Positions 8,271 to 13,948 of a stretch of 13,948 bases of DNA are shown here, in pieces (position 1 is the stretch's first letter; each line of letters opens with the position of its first letter). Under the pieces are notes generated by a model that saw nothing but the letters and a program-made list of their open reading frames with translations, did not search any database and had not been told where the DNA came from. The stretch covers positions 1 to 13,948 of the forward strand of contig CAJTYF010000041.1 of assembly GCA_910583945.1 (NCBI GenBank). Direction: 5' to 3'. The DNA comes from an uncultured Bacilli bacterium (GTDB lineage: Bacteria > Bacillota_I > Bacilli_A > RF39 > UBA660). The translations under genes were made by a program, and so were the position numbers.

Positions 8271-10019
8271 ACTTTCGATGAATTTTATCGAGTCAGTTAA
8301 CACATTCTTTTTTTTGGGAACAGCAAGGATTTTTTTAACGAGTTCAACATCATCCGTTATCACATTATCTACACCCATTTCTTTCATTTTTTGAATATTT
8401 TCACTATTATTAACGGTCCAAACATAAATTTCTTTTCCTTGTTCATGCACTTGTTCAATCAAGTTTTTCGTAAGATTGGTTTCACTCACACTAAAAACAT
8501 CCGCTTCTTTTAAGGACTCTAAATTTCCGTAAAGAAAACTAGAGACATAAACGGTTTTTATATGCTCATCATACGCTTTAATCATTTTTAATACCTCGTA
8601 ATTAGAACTTGCTAAAACCACATTAAAAAAATAATCTTCCACACGAAGTTCGCGAAGCACCTCGTAAACTAAATAATCAAAATCTCCTGAAGCTTTAAAT
8701 TCAACATTTAATTTTACCTGGTTCTCTTTAGCCCAGTGAAGAACGTCTTTAAATAAAGGAAGGTTTGGAACCTCTTCATACTTTACTTCCGCTATTTTTT
8801 TATTGATTCCATACGTTCTTTTTAAAGAAGCATCATGTAAAACGACCACTTGTTTATCTTTCGTACAACGTAAATCAAGTTCAATCCAATCCGCTTCTAA
8901 ACGTTTTGCTTCTAAAAAGGCTTCCATAGTATTCTCTTTAAAATTTTTTGAAGCACCACGATGCGCCGTTACGAGAATCTTTTTCTCAAAAGTAACAAAA
9001 TCATAATTCCCATTTAAAAGCTCATACGTAAAAATAGTACCACTTCCTACTAAAATCAAACTCATAAAAAAGGGAATTAAAAAACGTCTTTTTTTATGAT
9101 TGACTTTCTCTTCTTTACTCTTAATTTCTAAAGAATAAGTAGGTTCTTTCTTTTCCTTCTTATGCTGATAAAAAAGAAAACTTAAAAAAGATAAACCTAG
9201 AGGCATTGAAAAAATATAATAAAAAGAAAAGATAAATAAAATGAAAAGAGTCACCACCGTAATTAGAACACTCTCTACTAAAAGACTCGTAAAAAAGGAA
9301 TGAATAAAATAAATCACTAAAATGCCTACATAAACAAACAATAAATAAGTAATAAAAATAAACAATTCTAATAATGAAAGATAAAGAAAATCTCTATTAG
9401 AATACAAACAACTACTTTTTTCTTTAGCTTTTTTAAAATCACACGATTCAAACAAATAATAATGAATCACATAAAGATATTTAAATAAAAAAAATAATAG
9501 AAGTAAACTCCCCGTTACAAATAAAAATTTAAGAATTAAATGCGAACGGATAAAATGAAGAACAAATTCAGGAATAGAAATAGAACTGATAAAACTAGTA
9601 GCCAAGCCCATATTTAAAAACAAAATTAAAAAAAACACTAAAATGGAAAAAGGAAGATTTTTAAATTTAAAAAGAGCAAAAGATTTTGGAATTGCTAAAC
9701 GAAGAGCCTCCCAAACCGTTATCTTTTGATTCTTTTTTGAAGCTTCAAAAATAATAAGAAGAGTATGAATATCAAAAATAGAAATAACGAAAATGAACAA
9801 TACCAATAACACGAGCATCAAAAAAGAAATAGGATGCATCAAAAAAAGTTTTAGATTTTCATATGTTAAATACTCATAACCTCTTAACTTCATAATAAAA
9901 TTAAAAAACTTCAAGAATAAAGGCGTAAAAAGAAACAAAGAAGAAAGTTTATAGAACACCTCAAAAGTAACAAGGGTTTTAAAATTTCCAAAAAGCATCT
10001 TCTTGATTTCTTTGAACAT
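8259..10019 (-). CDS. Membrane-anchored glycerophosphodiester phosphodiesterase
   Basis: The enzyme hydrolyses glycerophosphodiesters to glycerol-3-phosphate and an alcohol. Its 586 residues split into an N-terminal multi-pass domain with about seven hydrophobic helices (roughly 22-42, 62-90, 122-145, 160-190, 210-238, 248-285, 313-333) and a C-terminal GDPD TIM barrel (about 347-565), as in Gram-positive membrane-type GDPDs. Catalytic features are present: HRG 353-355, ENT 362-364, E380 and D382 in WIELDL, LHD 394-396, NVEFK 438-442, and VWTVN 533-537 near the end. By the usual logic the barrel faces outward after the last helix, which would suit turnover of phospholipid headgroups or teichoic-acid-type polymers; that is inference. 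The ATG has AAAGAGG 8 nt upstream and a good promoter. Its stop lies 43 bp before dnaE. Confidence 0.93.
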   Translation of the reverse strand: MFKEIKKMLFGNFKTLVTFEVFYKLSSLFLFTPLFLKFFNFIMKLRGYEYLTYENLKLFLMHPISFLMLVLLVLFIFVISIFDIHTLLIIFEASKKNQKITVWEALRLAIPKSFALFKFKNLPFSILVFFLILFLNMGLATSFISSISIPEFVLHFIRSHLILKFLFVTGSLLLLFFLFKYLYVIHYYLFESCDFKKAKEKSSCLYSNRDFLYLSLLELFIFITYLLFVYVGILVIYFIHSFFTSLLVESVLITVVTLFILFIFSFYYIFSMPLGLSFLSFLFYQHKKEKKEPTYSLEIKSKEEKVNHKKRRFLIPFFMSLILVGSGTIFTYELLNGNYDFVTFEKKILVTAHRGASKNFKENTMEAFLEAKRLEADWIELDLRCTKDKQVVVLHDASLKRTYGINKKIAEVKYEEVPNLPLFKDVLHWAKENQVKLNVEFKASGDFDYLVYEVLRELRVEDYFFNVVLASSNYEVLKMIKAYDEHIKTVYVSSFLYGNLESLKEADVFSVSETNLTKNLIEQVHEQGKEIYVWTVNNSENIQKMKEMGVDNVITDDVELVKKILAVPKKKNVLTDSIKFIESFIH

Positions 10020-10042
10020 AAATAAAACCTCTTTCTTTTACA

Positions 10043-10071
10043 ATTTTAATATAAATAAAAGAAATAAACAA
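10043..10071 (-). promoter_or_regulatory. Sigma-A-type promoter for the phosphodiesterase gene
   Basis: On the minus strand TTGTTT (10071-10066), a 17-bp spacer and TAAAAT (10048-10043) precede the ATG at 10019. The predicted start of transcription is close to the AAAGAGG ribosome binding site (10034-10028), giving a very short leader. The promoter begins right after a terminator, as expected for a new transcription unit. Confidence 0.55.
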
Positions 10072-10073
10072 TT

Positions 10074-10100
10074 AAAAAAGAATGATTTTATTCATTCTTT
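10074..10100 (-). terminator. Rho-independent terminator after the decayed small gene
   Basis: A perfect 9-bp stem, AAAGAATGA/TCATTCTTT (10077-10085 and 10092-10100, 6-nt loop), is followed on the minus strand by a T6 run counting the end of the stem (10079-10074). It sits 8 bp past the stop of the decayed gene at 10109-10349 and separates it from the phosphodiesterase promoter. Confidence 0.75.
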
Positions 10101-10108
10101 AATCTTTA

Positions 10109-10349
10109 TCATTTTGAAATACCAAAATTTTCATCTTCAACTTTTTGAGAATAAACGTCTAAAATATTAGAAACATCTTTCTGAACTGATTTAACTTTTT
10201 TTGTTCAATTTCGAGTTGTTCTCTTAAATTCGATAAAATCACTCTTTTTCTCGATATTTTGGATTACAGACCACTTTACTTAAATTTTTTCTTAAATCAG
10301 TTAATGCACTTTCTGAATAACCAATATTAACAACATCTACTAATCTCAT
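10109..10349 (-). pseudogene. Decayed 80-codon small gene with two single-base frameshifts, unknown function
   Basis: ATG at 10349-10347 has a good ribosome binding site (AAAGGTG, 5 nt upstream). The first frame reads MRLVDVVNIGYSES... to about residue 34, then stops at a TGA. A second frame continues RVILSNLREQLEIEQ, and a third gives VKSVQKDVSNILDVYSQK... to a TGA at 10111-10109. Adding one base to the A5 run (10249-10245) and one to the A7 run (10202-10196) of the coding strand joins all three into an 80-residue product rich in Leu, Lys, Glu and Gln, probably helical or coiled-coil. A terminator follows directly. I do not recognise the family. Either it is a true pseudogene or the two runs are mis-sequenced. 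Confidence 0.55.
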
Positions 10350-10436
10350 AATTCACCTTTTTCCTTTACGTGCCAGTTATCCTAACATATAAAGAGCAAA
10401 AATCAAATTTATGTAAATATCTTCCAAAAAAAGTAA

Positions 10437-10466
10437 TTGACAAGAACTTTATTTCAATATTATAAT
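10437..10466 (+). promoter_or_regulatory. Consensus sigma-A promoter for the HelD-family gene
   Basis: TTGACA (10437-10442) and TATAAT (10461-10466) match the housekeeping consensus exactly, with an 18-bp spacer. Transcription would begin near 10473, leaving a leader of about 95 nt before the ATG at 10567. This is the strongest promoter match in the window. Confidence 0.8.
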
Positions 10467-10515
10467 GAACTTGACTTTTTTATTTAAAAACAACTAACTA
10501 TTAAAATTTGAAGAA

Positions 10516-10543
10516 CTCGAAAGATTATTTTCGGGGATTTTTT
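10516..10543 (+). terminator. Putative leader attenuator before the HelD-family gene
   Basis: CTCGAAA/TTTCGGG (10516-10522 and 10529-10535, one G-U pair, 6-nt loop) is followed by GA and six Ts (10538-10543). This is a plausible intrinsic terminator between promoter and gene. It ends 13 nt before the GGAGG ribosome binding site (10557-10561). No competing antiterminator helix was worked out, so regulation is a hypothesis. Confidence 0.45.
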
Positions 10544-10566
10544 GTCGCTCAAAAAAGGAGGTATTT

Positions 10567-12567
10567 ATGAACGAAACGGAATTAACCCTAGAAAAACAAT
10601 ATTTAGACAAAACACTAAAACTATTAAATGAAAAAATTGAAACCTTAGAAAAAGACATTTTTAAAAATGAAGAAGAAATTAAAGAATTCAGAAAATACGC
10701 TTGGGAAAACAAAAGCGGAATGGATAAGCAAGAATTAACATCCATTATTACAGATAATGAATTAGAAGCTGGATTAGTATTAAATAAAAGCGCGTATTAT
10801 AAAAAACTATTAAAAATTAAAGACAGCCCTTATTTTGCTTCCATTACCCTACTAGAAAACAATCAAAAAAAACATTACTACCTTGGCATGACTTATCTCT
10901 ACGATGATAATCTCGATCACTTAATCTATGACTGGCGTGCTCCCATCTCTAGCATCTTTTATGATTTTGAACAAGGAGAATGTTTTTATGAAGCACCAGA
11001 AGGAATAATAAAAACCTACTTAGAAAACAAAAGACAATACAAAATTGAAAATCAAAAACTTTTAAGAGTGATTGATAACCACTTAAACATTAATGATGAC
11101 TTATTACAAGAAGTACTCGCAAGTAACAACAACGATAAAATGAAAAATATAGTTAATACCATTCAACAAGAACAAAATGAAGTCATTCGAAATACTAAAG
11201 ATAAAAATTTAATCGTTCAAGGAATAGCTGGAAGTGGAAAAACCTCTGTAGCCCTTCACCGTATTGCTTTTCTTCTTTATAAAATCAAAAACCTCACCAG
11301 TGATAAAGTTTTGATTTTTTCTCCGAATAACATTTTTACAGAATACATTTCTGATGTTCTTCCTGACTTAGGAGAAGAAAATACCCTTCAAACGACTTTC
11401 CATGACTACTTAAAGAAAAGGATTAAAGAATATAAAAGTGTAGAATCCTATTCTCATTTCCTTAACTATTATTATTTAAACAAAATAGAAGATGTAAACA
11501 TCATGAAATATAAACAAAGTGATCAAATTATTAAAGATATGGAAGACTTTGTCATCCATTTAGAAAACACTATTTGTTTTAAAAAAGGCATCATTGAAAA
11601 TAAAGTCTTTACGTATTCTAAAGAAGAATTAAATGAATTATTTAAAGAACGCTTTAACAGTTTACCTTTTTTCGAAAGAATTGAAGTCATGGCGCTAAAA
11701 TTTAGTGAAAACAATTATAATGGAAAAAAACACAAAAAAAGTGTATACCATAAACTACTAATGGAAGCACTTGAATTTAAAAAAGATTATAAAATGATTC
11801 TAGAACTGTTTTATAAAAGTCTATTTTTTAAAGAAGAAATAACTGAGAGTCAAATAAGACGATTACATAACAAAGAAATCAATTACGACGATGCCTTAAT
11901 TTTAATCTATTTAAAAGGCTTATTGGAAGGTTTTTATTATGAACCCAATATTTTACAAATTGTGATTGATGAAGCCCAAGATTACAGTTACTTACAATAT
12001 CTAATTTTAAGTAAAGTCTTTAAAAAAGCAAGTTTTACAATTCTTGGAGATGTCAATCAAAACTTAAATCCTTTTTATCATTATGAAAGTCTTGAAACTC
12101 TTCTTTCTCTTTTTAAGGGAAAATACGTTGAACTAAACAAAACCTATCGTTCTACAGAAGAAATTATAGAATACGCCAATAAAATACTGAACTTGAATCA
12201 TGTATGCGCGATTCGAAAAAACACAAACAAACCTGTAAGAATAAGAAAAAACAGAACAACTTTAAAAAAGGATATTAATGAATTAAAAAAGAACTACCCT
12301 TCTCTTGCTATTATTGTTAAAAATGAAGAAATAGCGAAAGAACTATACGAAGAATTAAAAAAAGAGTATGTTTTATCAAATGTCGACGCGAATACCGATG
12401 AATTTATTCACGATTTTGTCATTATTCCCGCTTATTTAGCCAAAGGCTTAGAGTTTGATGCGGTTATCATTTATCAAAATGCTTCTCATTTTTTTACAAA
12501 AGAAGAAAAAAGATTATATTATGTTGCGGTAACTCGTGCTCAACACGAACTAATTATTTATGAGTAA
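10567..12567 (+). CDS. helD: HelD-family UvrD-like ATPase, RNA polymerase recycling factor
   Basis: HelD proteins are superfamily 1 ATPases that bind RNA polymerase, use an N-terminal coiled-coil arm in its secondary channel and free stalled or post-termination enzyme from nucleic acid. This 666-residue protein (Bacillus subtilis HelD about 774) starts with a charged coiled coil (about 1-45), then the HelD-specific YLGMTYLYDD...YDWRAPISSIFYD region (105-133) that separates it from UvrD, PcrA and Rep. Helicase motifs: Walker A GIAGSGKTS 219-227, Walker B VIDEAQD 466-472, motif III ILGDVNQNL 492-500, TYRSTEEI 526-533, AKGLEFD 625-631, YYVAVTRAQHE 651-661. All are intact. The middle insert (about 280-450) is reduced, in line with the shorter length. 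GGAGG lies 5 nt before the ATG; a consensus promoter and possible attenuator precede it. It is divergent from the polymerase block. A plain UvrD-like helicase role is less likely. Confidence 0.88.
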   Translation: MNETELTLEKQYLDKTLKLLNEKIETLEKDIFKNEEEIKEFRKYAWENKSGMDKQELTSIITDNELEAGLVLNKSAYYKKLLKIKDSPYFASITLLENNQKKHYYLGMTYLYDDNLDHLIYDWRAPISSIFYDFEQGECFYEAPEGIIKTYLENKRQYKIENQKLLRVIDNHLNINDDLLQEVLASNNNDKMKNIVNTIQQEQNEVIRNTKDKNLIVQGIAGSGKTSVALHRIAFLLYKIKNLTSDKVLIFSPNNIFTEYISDVLPDLGEENTLQTTFHDYLKKRIKEYKSVESYSHFLNYYYLNKIEDVNIMKYKQSDQIIKDMEDFVIHLENTICFKKGIIENKVFTYSKEELNELFKERFNSLPFFERIEVMALKFSENNYNGKKHKKSVYHKLLMEALEFKKDYKMILELFYKSLFFKEEITESQIRRLHNKEINYDDALILIYLKGLLEGFYYEPNILQIVIDEAQDYSYLQYLILSKVFKKASFTILGDVNQNLNPFYHYESLETLLSLFKGKYVELNKTYRSTEEIIEYANKILNLNHVCAIRKNTNKPVRIRKNRTTLKKDINELKKNYPSLAIIVKNEEIAKELYEELKKEYVLSNVDANTDEFIHDFVIIPAYLAKGLEFDAVIIYQNASHFFTKEEKRLYYVAVTRAQHELIIYE

Positions 12568-12582
12568 AAAACGTGTTTCTAT

Positions 12583-12611
12583 TTGACTAAATTCCTATTT
12601 AATGATAAGAT
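12583..12611 (+). promoter_or_regulatory. Sigma-A promoter for rpmB
   Basis: TTGACT (12583-12588), a 17-bp spacer and TAAGAT (12606-12611), preceded by TGA as an extended -10, lie between the helD stop and the bL28 gene. The predicted leader is about 25 nt. No terminator separates helD from this point, so rpmB may be read from both promoters. Confidence 0.65.
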
Positions 12612-12643
12612 TTTAAAGAAAAAAGAAATTTGGAGGTGCTAAA

Positions 12644-12802
12644 ATGGCTAAAAATATATCAAAAAAGAAACCTTTAACTGTAAATTTAAGAAGCAAAGCA
12701 TGTAATGCTGTTAAATCACGTCAAAAACCAAATTTACAAAAGAAAAAGATCGATGGCAAAACTGTTTTAATCAGTGCAAGAGAAGCTAAGAAAGTAGCAT
12801 AA
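12644..12802 (+). CDS. rpmB: Ribosomal protein bL28, shortened form
   Basis: The 52-residue basic protein is a component of the large ribosomal subunit. The stretch RSKACNAVKSRQKPNLQKKK (16-35) aligns by eye with the bL28 signature RSHAMNASKRxWxxNLQKVR, and KTVLISAREAKK (39-50) with the C-terminal KKVYVSARALK segment. Typical bL28 is about 60-64 residues; here the N-terminal CxxTGK-type part and the two-residue stretch after NLQK are missing or shortened, and no zinc-binding CxxC pairs are present. The conserved His of RSHA is Lys. The start is clear: GGAGGTG lies 5 nt before the ATG. The gene has its own promoter and a terminator that begins in its stop codon. It could be the only bL28 or a zinc-independent second copy. 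Confidence 0.8.
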   Translation: MAKNISKKKPLTVNLRSKACNAVKSRQKPNLQKKKIDGKTVLISAREAKKVA

Positions 12803-12830
12803 AAGGTTCACATTAAAATGAACCTTTTTT
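12801..12830 (+). terminator. Rho-independent terminator of rpmB, possibly bidirectional
   Basis: A perfect 10-bp stem, AAAAGGTTCA/TGAACCTTTT (12801-12810 and 12819-12828, 8-nt loop), starts inside the rpmB stop codon and ends in a T7 run counting the stem. It lies 5-7 bp from the end of the convergent gene at 12835, for which it may also serve, though the T-run is only four long in that direction. Confidence 0.85.
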
Positions 12831-12834
12831 TAAT

Positions 12835-13713
12835 TTAACCAATTAAGAAGCGAGGGCGAACTCCCATATTCTCTCCTGATGCTTTATAAAAGCCCGACAT
12901 GCCATACCCACTTGCATGAACAAATCCATTATAACCTGCAACGTCTTTTAACCATGTACTAAATCTTTTAGTCCCATAGCCACATTTAAATTCCGGTTTA
13001 AGCTGAAATAATGCATATTGTTGATTATCTAATCCAGTATCATAAAGTGAAGATGATATGTCAATTGTTCCATAAACGTTTACTTCACTCATAAAATCTA
13101 TCTTTCTTGTATAAAATGCTCTACTATTACTTGCACCTTTCCATGCTCCTCCACTTTGATTCAACGCATCTACGCTTATTTTATTAGAAAGATAATTTCG
13201 AAATTCTAATATATGACTTCCAAATGTTTTTCCTATTATGCCATCTTCTGCTATTAGACTAGGTAAGGTTTCGGTTGCCATTTTACTATTTGCATAACCG
13301 CCTTCAGCCGTATCTGTATCATTCATAGGAGCATTTATTAAAGGTTCTGCTGGTATTATGGTAGCATGATGTTTCGTAAGGGGTGTATCTCCTGTATATA
13401 AATAATTATCAATATCTGCGATTAACCATGTCACTTCATTCGCTATGATATAATCACCGACATAGATGTCTTCAAAACTTCCATTTGATATTCTTGTATA
13501 TAAACTTCCATCATTATAATATTCTGTAATATCTTTTCCTCGATACGTATTTCTATGTAACGCTTTTCCTGCTTCAATGTATTTATTGTATTCTTCTTCA
13601 CTTAATCCACTTGTAAACTCGACGTTGCATTTTGATTCACTGCTGACATTGTTTAACACTAAGTTCCAATTGTTATAATCCCATTCCCCAAATGTTCCAT
13701 TTGTACAGTGCAC
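12835..13713 (-). CDS. Secreted/surface or phage-tail-like protein, 5'-truncated
   Basis: The frame gives 292 residues from a GTG at 13713, but the homologous-looking sequence continues upstream in the same frame for 39 codons (13830-13714) with no ATG, GTG or TTG until TGA at 13833-13831; the gene has therefore probably lost its original 5' end and any signal peptide. Visible parts: a module CTNGTFGEWDYNNWNL...KCNVEF (3-33) with paired Cys; a linker EEEYNKYIEAGKALHRNTYRG; then a globular region with YVGDYI 84-89, YTGDTPLTKHHATIIP 106-121, MNDTDTAEGGYANSKM 130-145, FGSHILE 164-170, and the ending GVRPRFLIG (284-292). I associate this layout with multi-copy secreted or tail-fibre-like proteins of gut Bacillota; that is memory, not a search. 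No catalytic motif is recognised. Convergent with rpmB. Confidence 0.6.
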   Translation of the reverse strand: MHCTNGTFGEWDYNNWNLVLNNVSSESKCNVEFTSGLSEEEYNKYIEAGKALHRNTYRGKDITEYYNDGSLYTRISNGSFEDIYVGDYIIANEVTWLIADIDNYLYTGDTPLTKHHATIIPAEPLINAPMNDTDTAEGGYANSKMATETLPSLIAEDGIIGKTFGSHILEFRNYLSNKISVDALNQSGGAWKGASNSRAFYTRKIDFMSEVNVYGTIDISSSLYDTGLDNQQYALFQLKPEFKCGYGTKRFSTWLKDVAGYNGFVHASGYGMSGFYKASGENMGVRPRFLIG

Positions 13714-13902
13714 ATTTGTTTTATATAACCCTCTTTCTGGAATACTTTCACTTTTTTTATCATCTACTACAACACTTAATAATTTAATATCGTAACCAAA
13801 ATCAGGAATTCTTCCCTTTAAGACAAATAGTCAATAAAAATATTCACCTTATATCATTTCTTTATTAGAATAACAGAATCAATAAGCAAAAAATGTAAAC
13901 TA
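13714..13902 (-). other. In-frame upstream remnant of the truncated surface protein gene
   Basis: Codons from 13830 to 13714 read LFVLKGRIPDFGYDIKLLSV... and run straight into the GTG-started frame, so they look like former coding sequence. TGA at 13833-13831 and TAA at 13851-13849 block the frame further upstream, and no hydrophobic signal segment is found in the other frames. An AAGGTGA sequence (13852-13846) is not followed by a usable in-frame start. Confidence 0.45.
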
Positions 13903-13923
13903 CCCCGTAACAAGATTTCGGGG
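13903..13923. terminator. G+C-rich hairpin, possible terminator of a neighbouring gene
   Basis: CCCCG/CGGGG (13903-13907 and 13919-13923, 11-nt loop) stands out in A+T-rich DNA. On the plus strand CTTTAAT follows; on the minus strand TAGTTTACATTTTTT follows. Neither is a clean U-run, so the direction is unclear. It may end a minus-strand gene lying beyond the window. Confidence 0.35.
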
Positions 13924-13948
13924 CTTTAATAAGGAATCAAAAAAATTA

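Noticed and set aside
8803..9006. Plus-strand open frame of 67 codons
   Set aside because: It is opposite the catalytic part of the phosphodiesterase domain, which is clearly the real gene.
10230..10349. TGA read as tryptophan (Mycoplasma code) to explain broken small genes
   Set aside because: Reading TGA as Trp does not join the frames of the decayed gene, since a TAA follows within a few codons, and the long genes use TGG for Trp.
10494..10745. Minus-strand 83-codon open frame over the helD start
   Set aside because: It is opposite the helD leader and coiled coil; the Ser/Phe-rich product is typical of an antisense frame of Lys/Glu-rich coding DNA.
11523..11714. Minus-strand 63-codon open frame inside helD
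   Set aside because: It is the antisense of a continuous HelD reading frame and has no ribosome binding site.
10567..12567. helD as a defence-system helicase
   Set aside because: The N-terminal coiled coil and DWRAP region are those of HelD, and no nuclease or other defence partner is adjacent.
1..13948. CRISPR array, insertion sequence, tRNA or rRNA
   Set aside because: No regularly spaced repeats, transposase frame with terminal repeats, tRNA-like cloverleaf or conserved rRNA segment was seen.

Overview
The window is A+T-rich bacterial DNA with a standard genetic code: Trp is TGG in the long reading frames, and TGA ends frames. A PolC-type replicative polymerase next to a short Gram-positive-type DnaE points to a low-GC Bacillota lineage. 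The compact genes, the reduced DnaE and a protein family I associate with uncultured gut Bacilli (RF39/Erysipelotrichia-like) suggest such an organism. The species-level placement is inference only.

Layout. Positions 1-800 hold a small membrane-anchored protein gene (minus strand, apparently frameshifted at its 5' end), its terminator, and about 200 bp rich in inverted and direct repeats. Positions 802-10019 are a minus-strand block transcribed in the order membrane-type glycerophosphodiester phosphodiesterase, dnaE, polC. dnaE and polC are separated by only 7 nt, and the polC ribosome binding site lies over the dnaE stop codon. Positions 10020-10566 hold the phosphodiesterase promoter, a terminator, a decayed 80-codon minus-strand gene with two single-base frameshifts, and a plus-strand consensus promoter with a leader hairpin followed by a U-run. 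Positions 10567-12802 carry, on the plus strand, a HelD-family RNA polymerase-recycling ATPase and a shortened ribosomal protein bL28 with its own promoter and terminator. Positions 12835-13948 carry, on the minus strand, a secreted-type or phage/surface-type protein that has lost its 5' end.

How the genes fit together. The core is DNA replication: PolC as main replicase with proofreading, DnaE as partner polymerase without proofreading. Next to it are a transcription/translation pair (HelD, bL28) and a lipid-headgroup enzyme. No tRNA, rRNA, CRISPR array, insertion sequence or complete new defence system was seen. The points most worth a second look are the adjacent dnaE-polC pair with one live and one degenerate PHP domain, the possible attenuator before helD, the recurring one-base losses in homopolymers of small genes, and the cut-down bL28.
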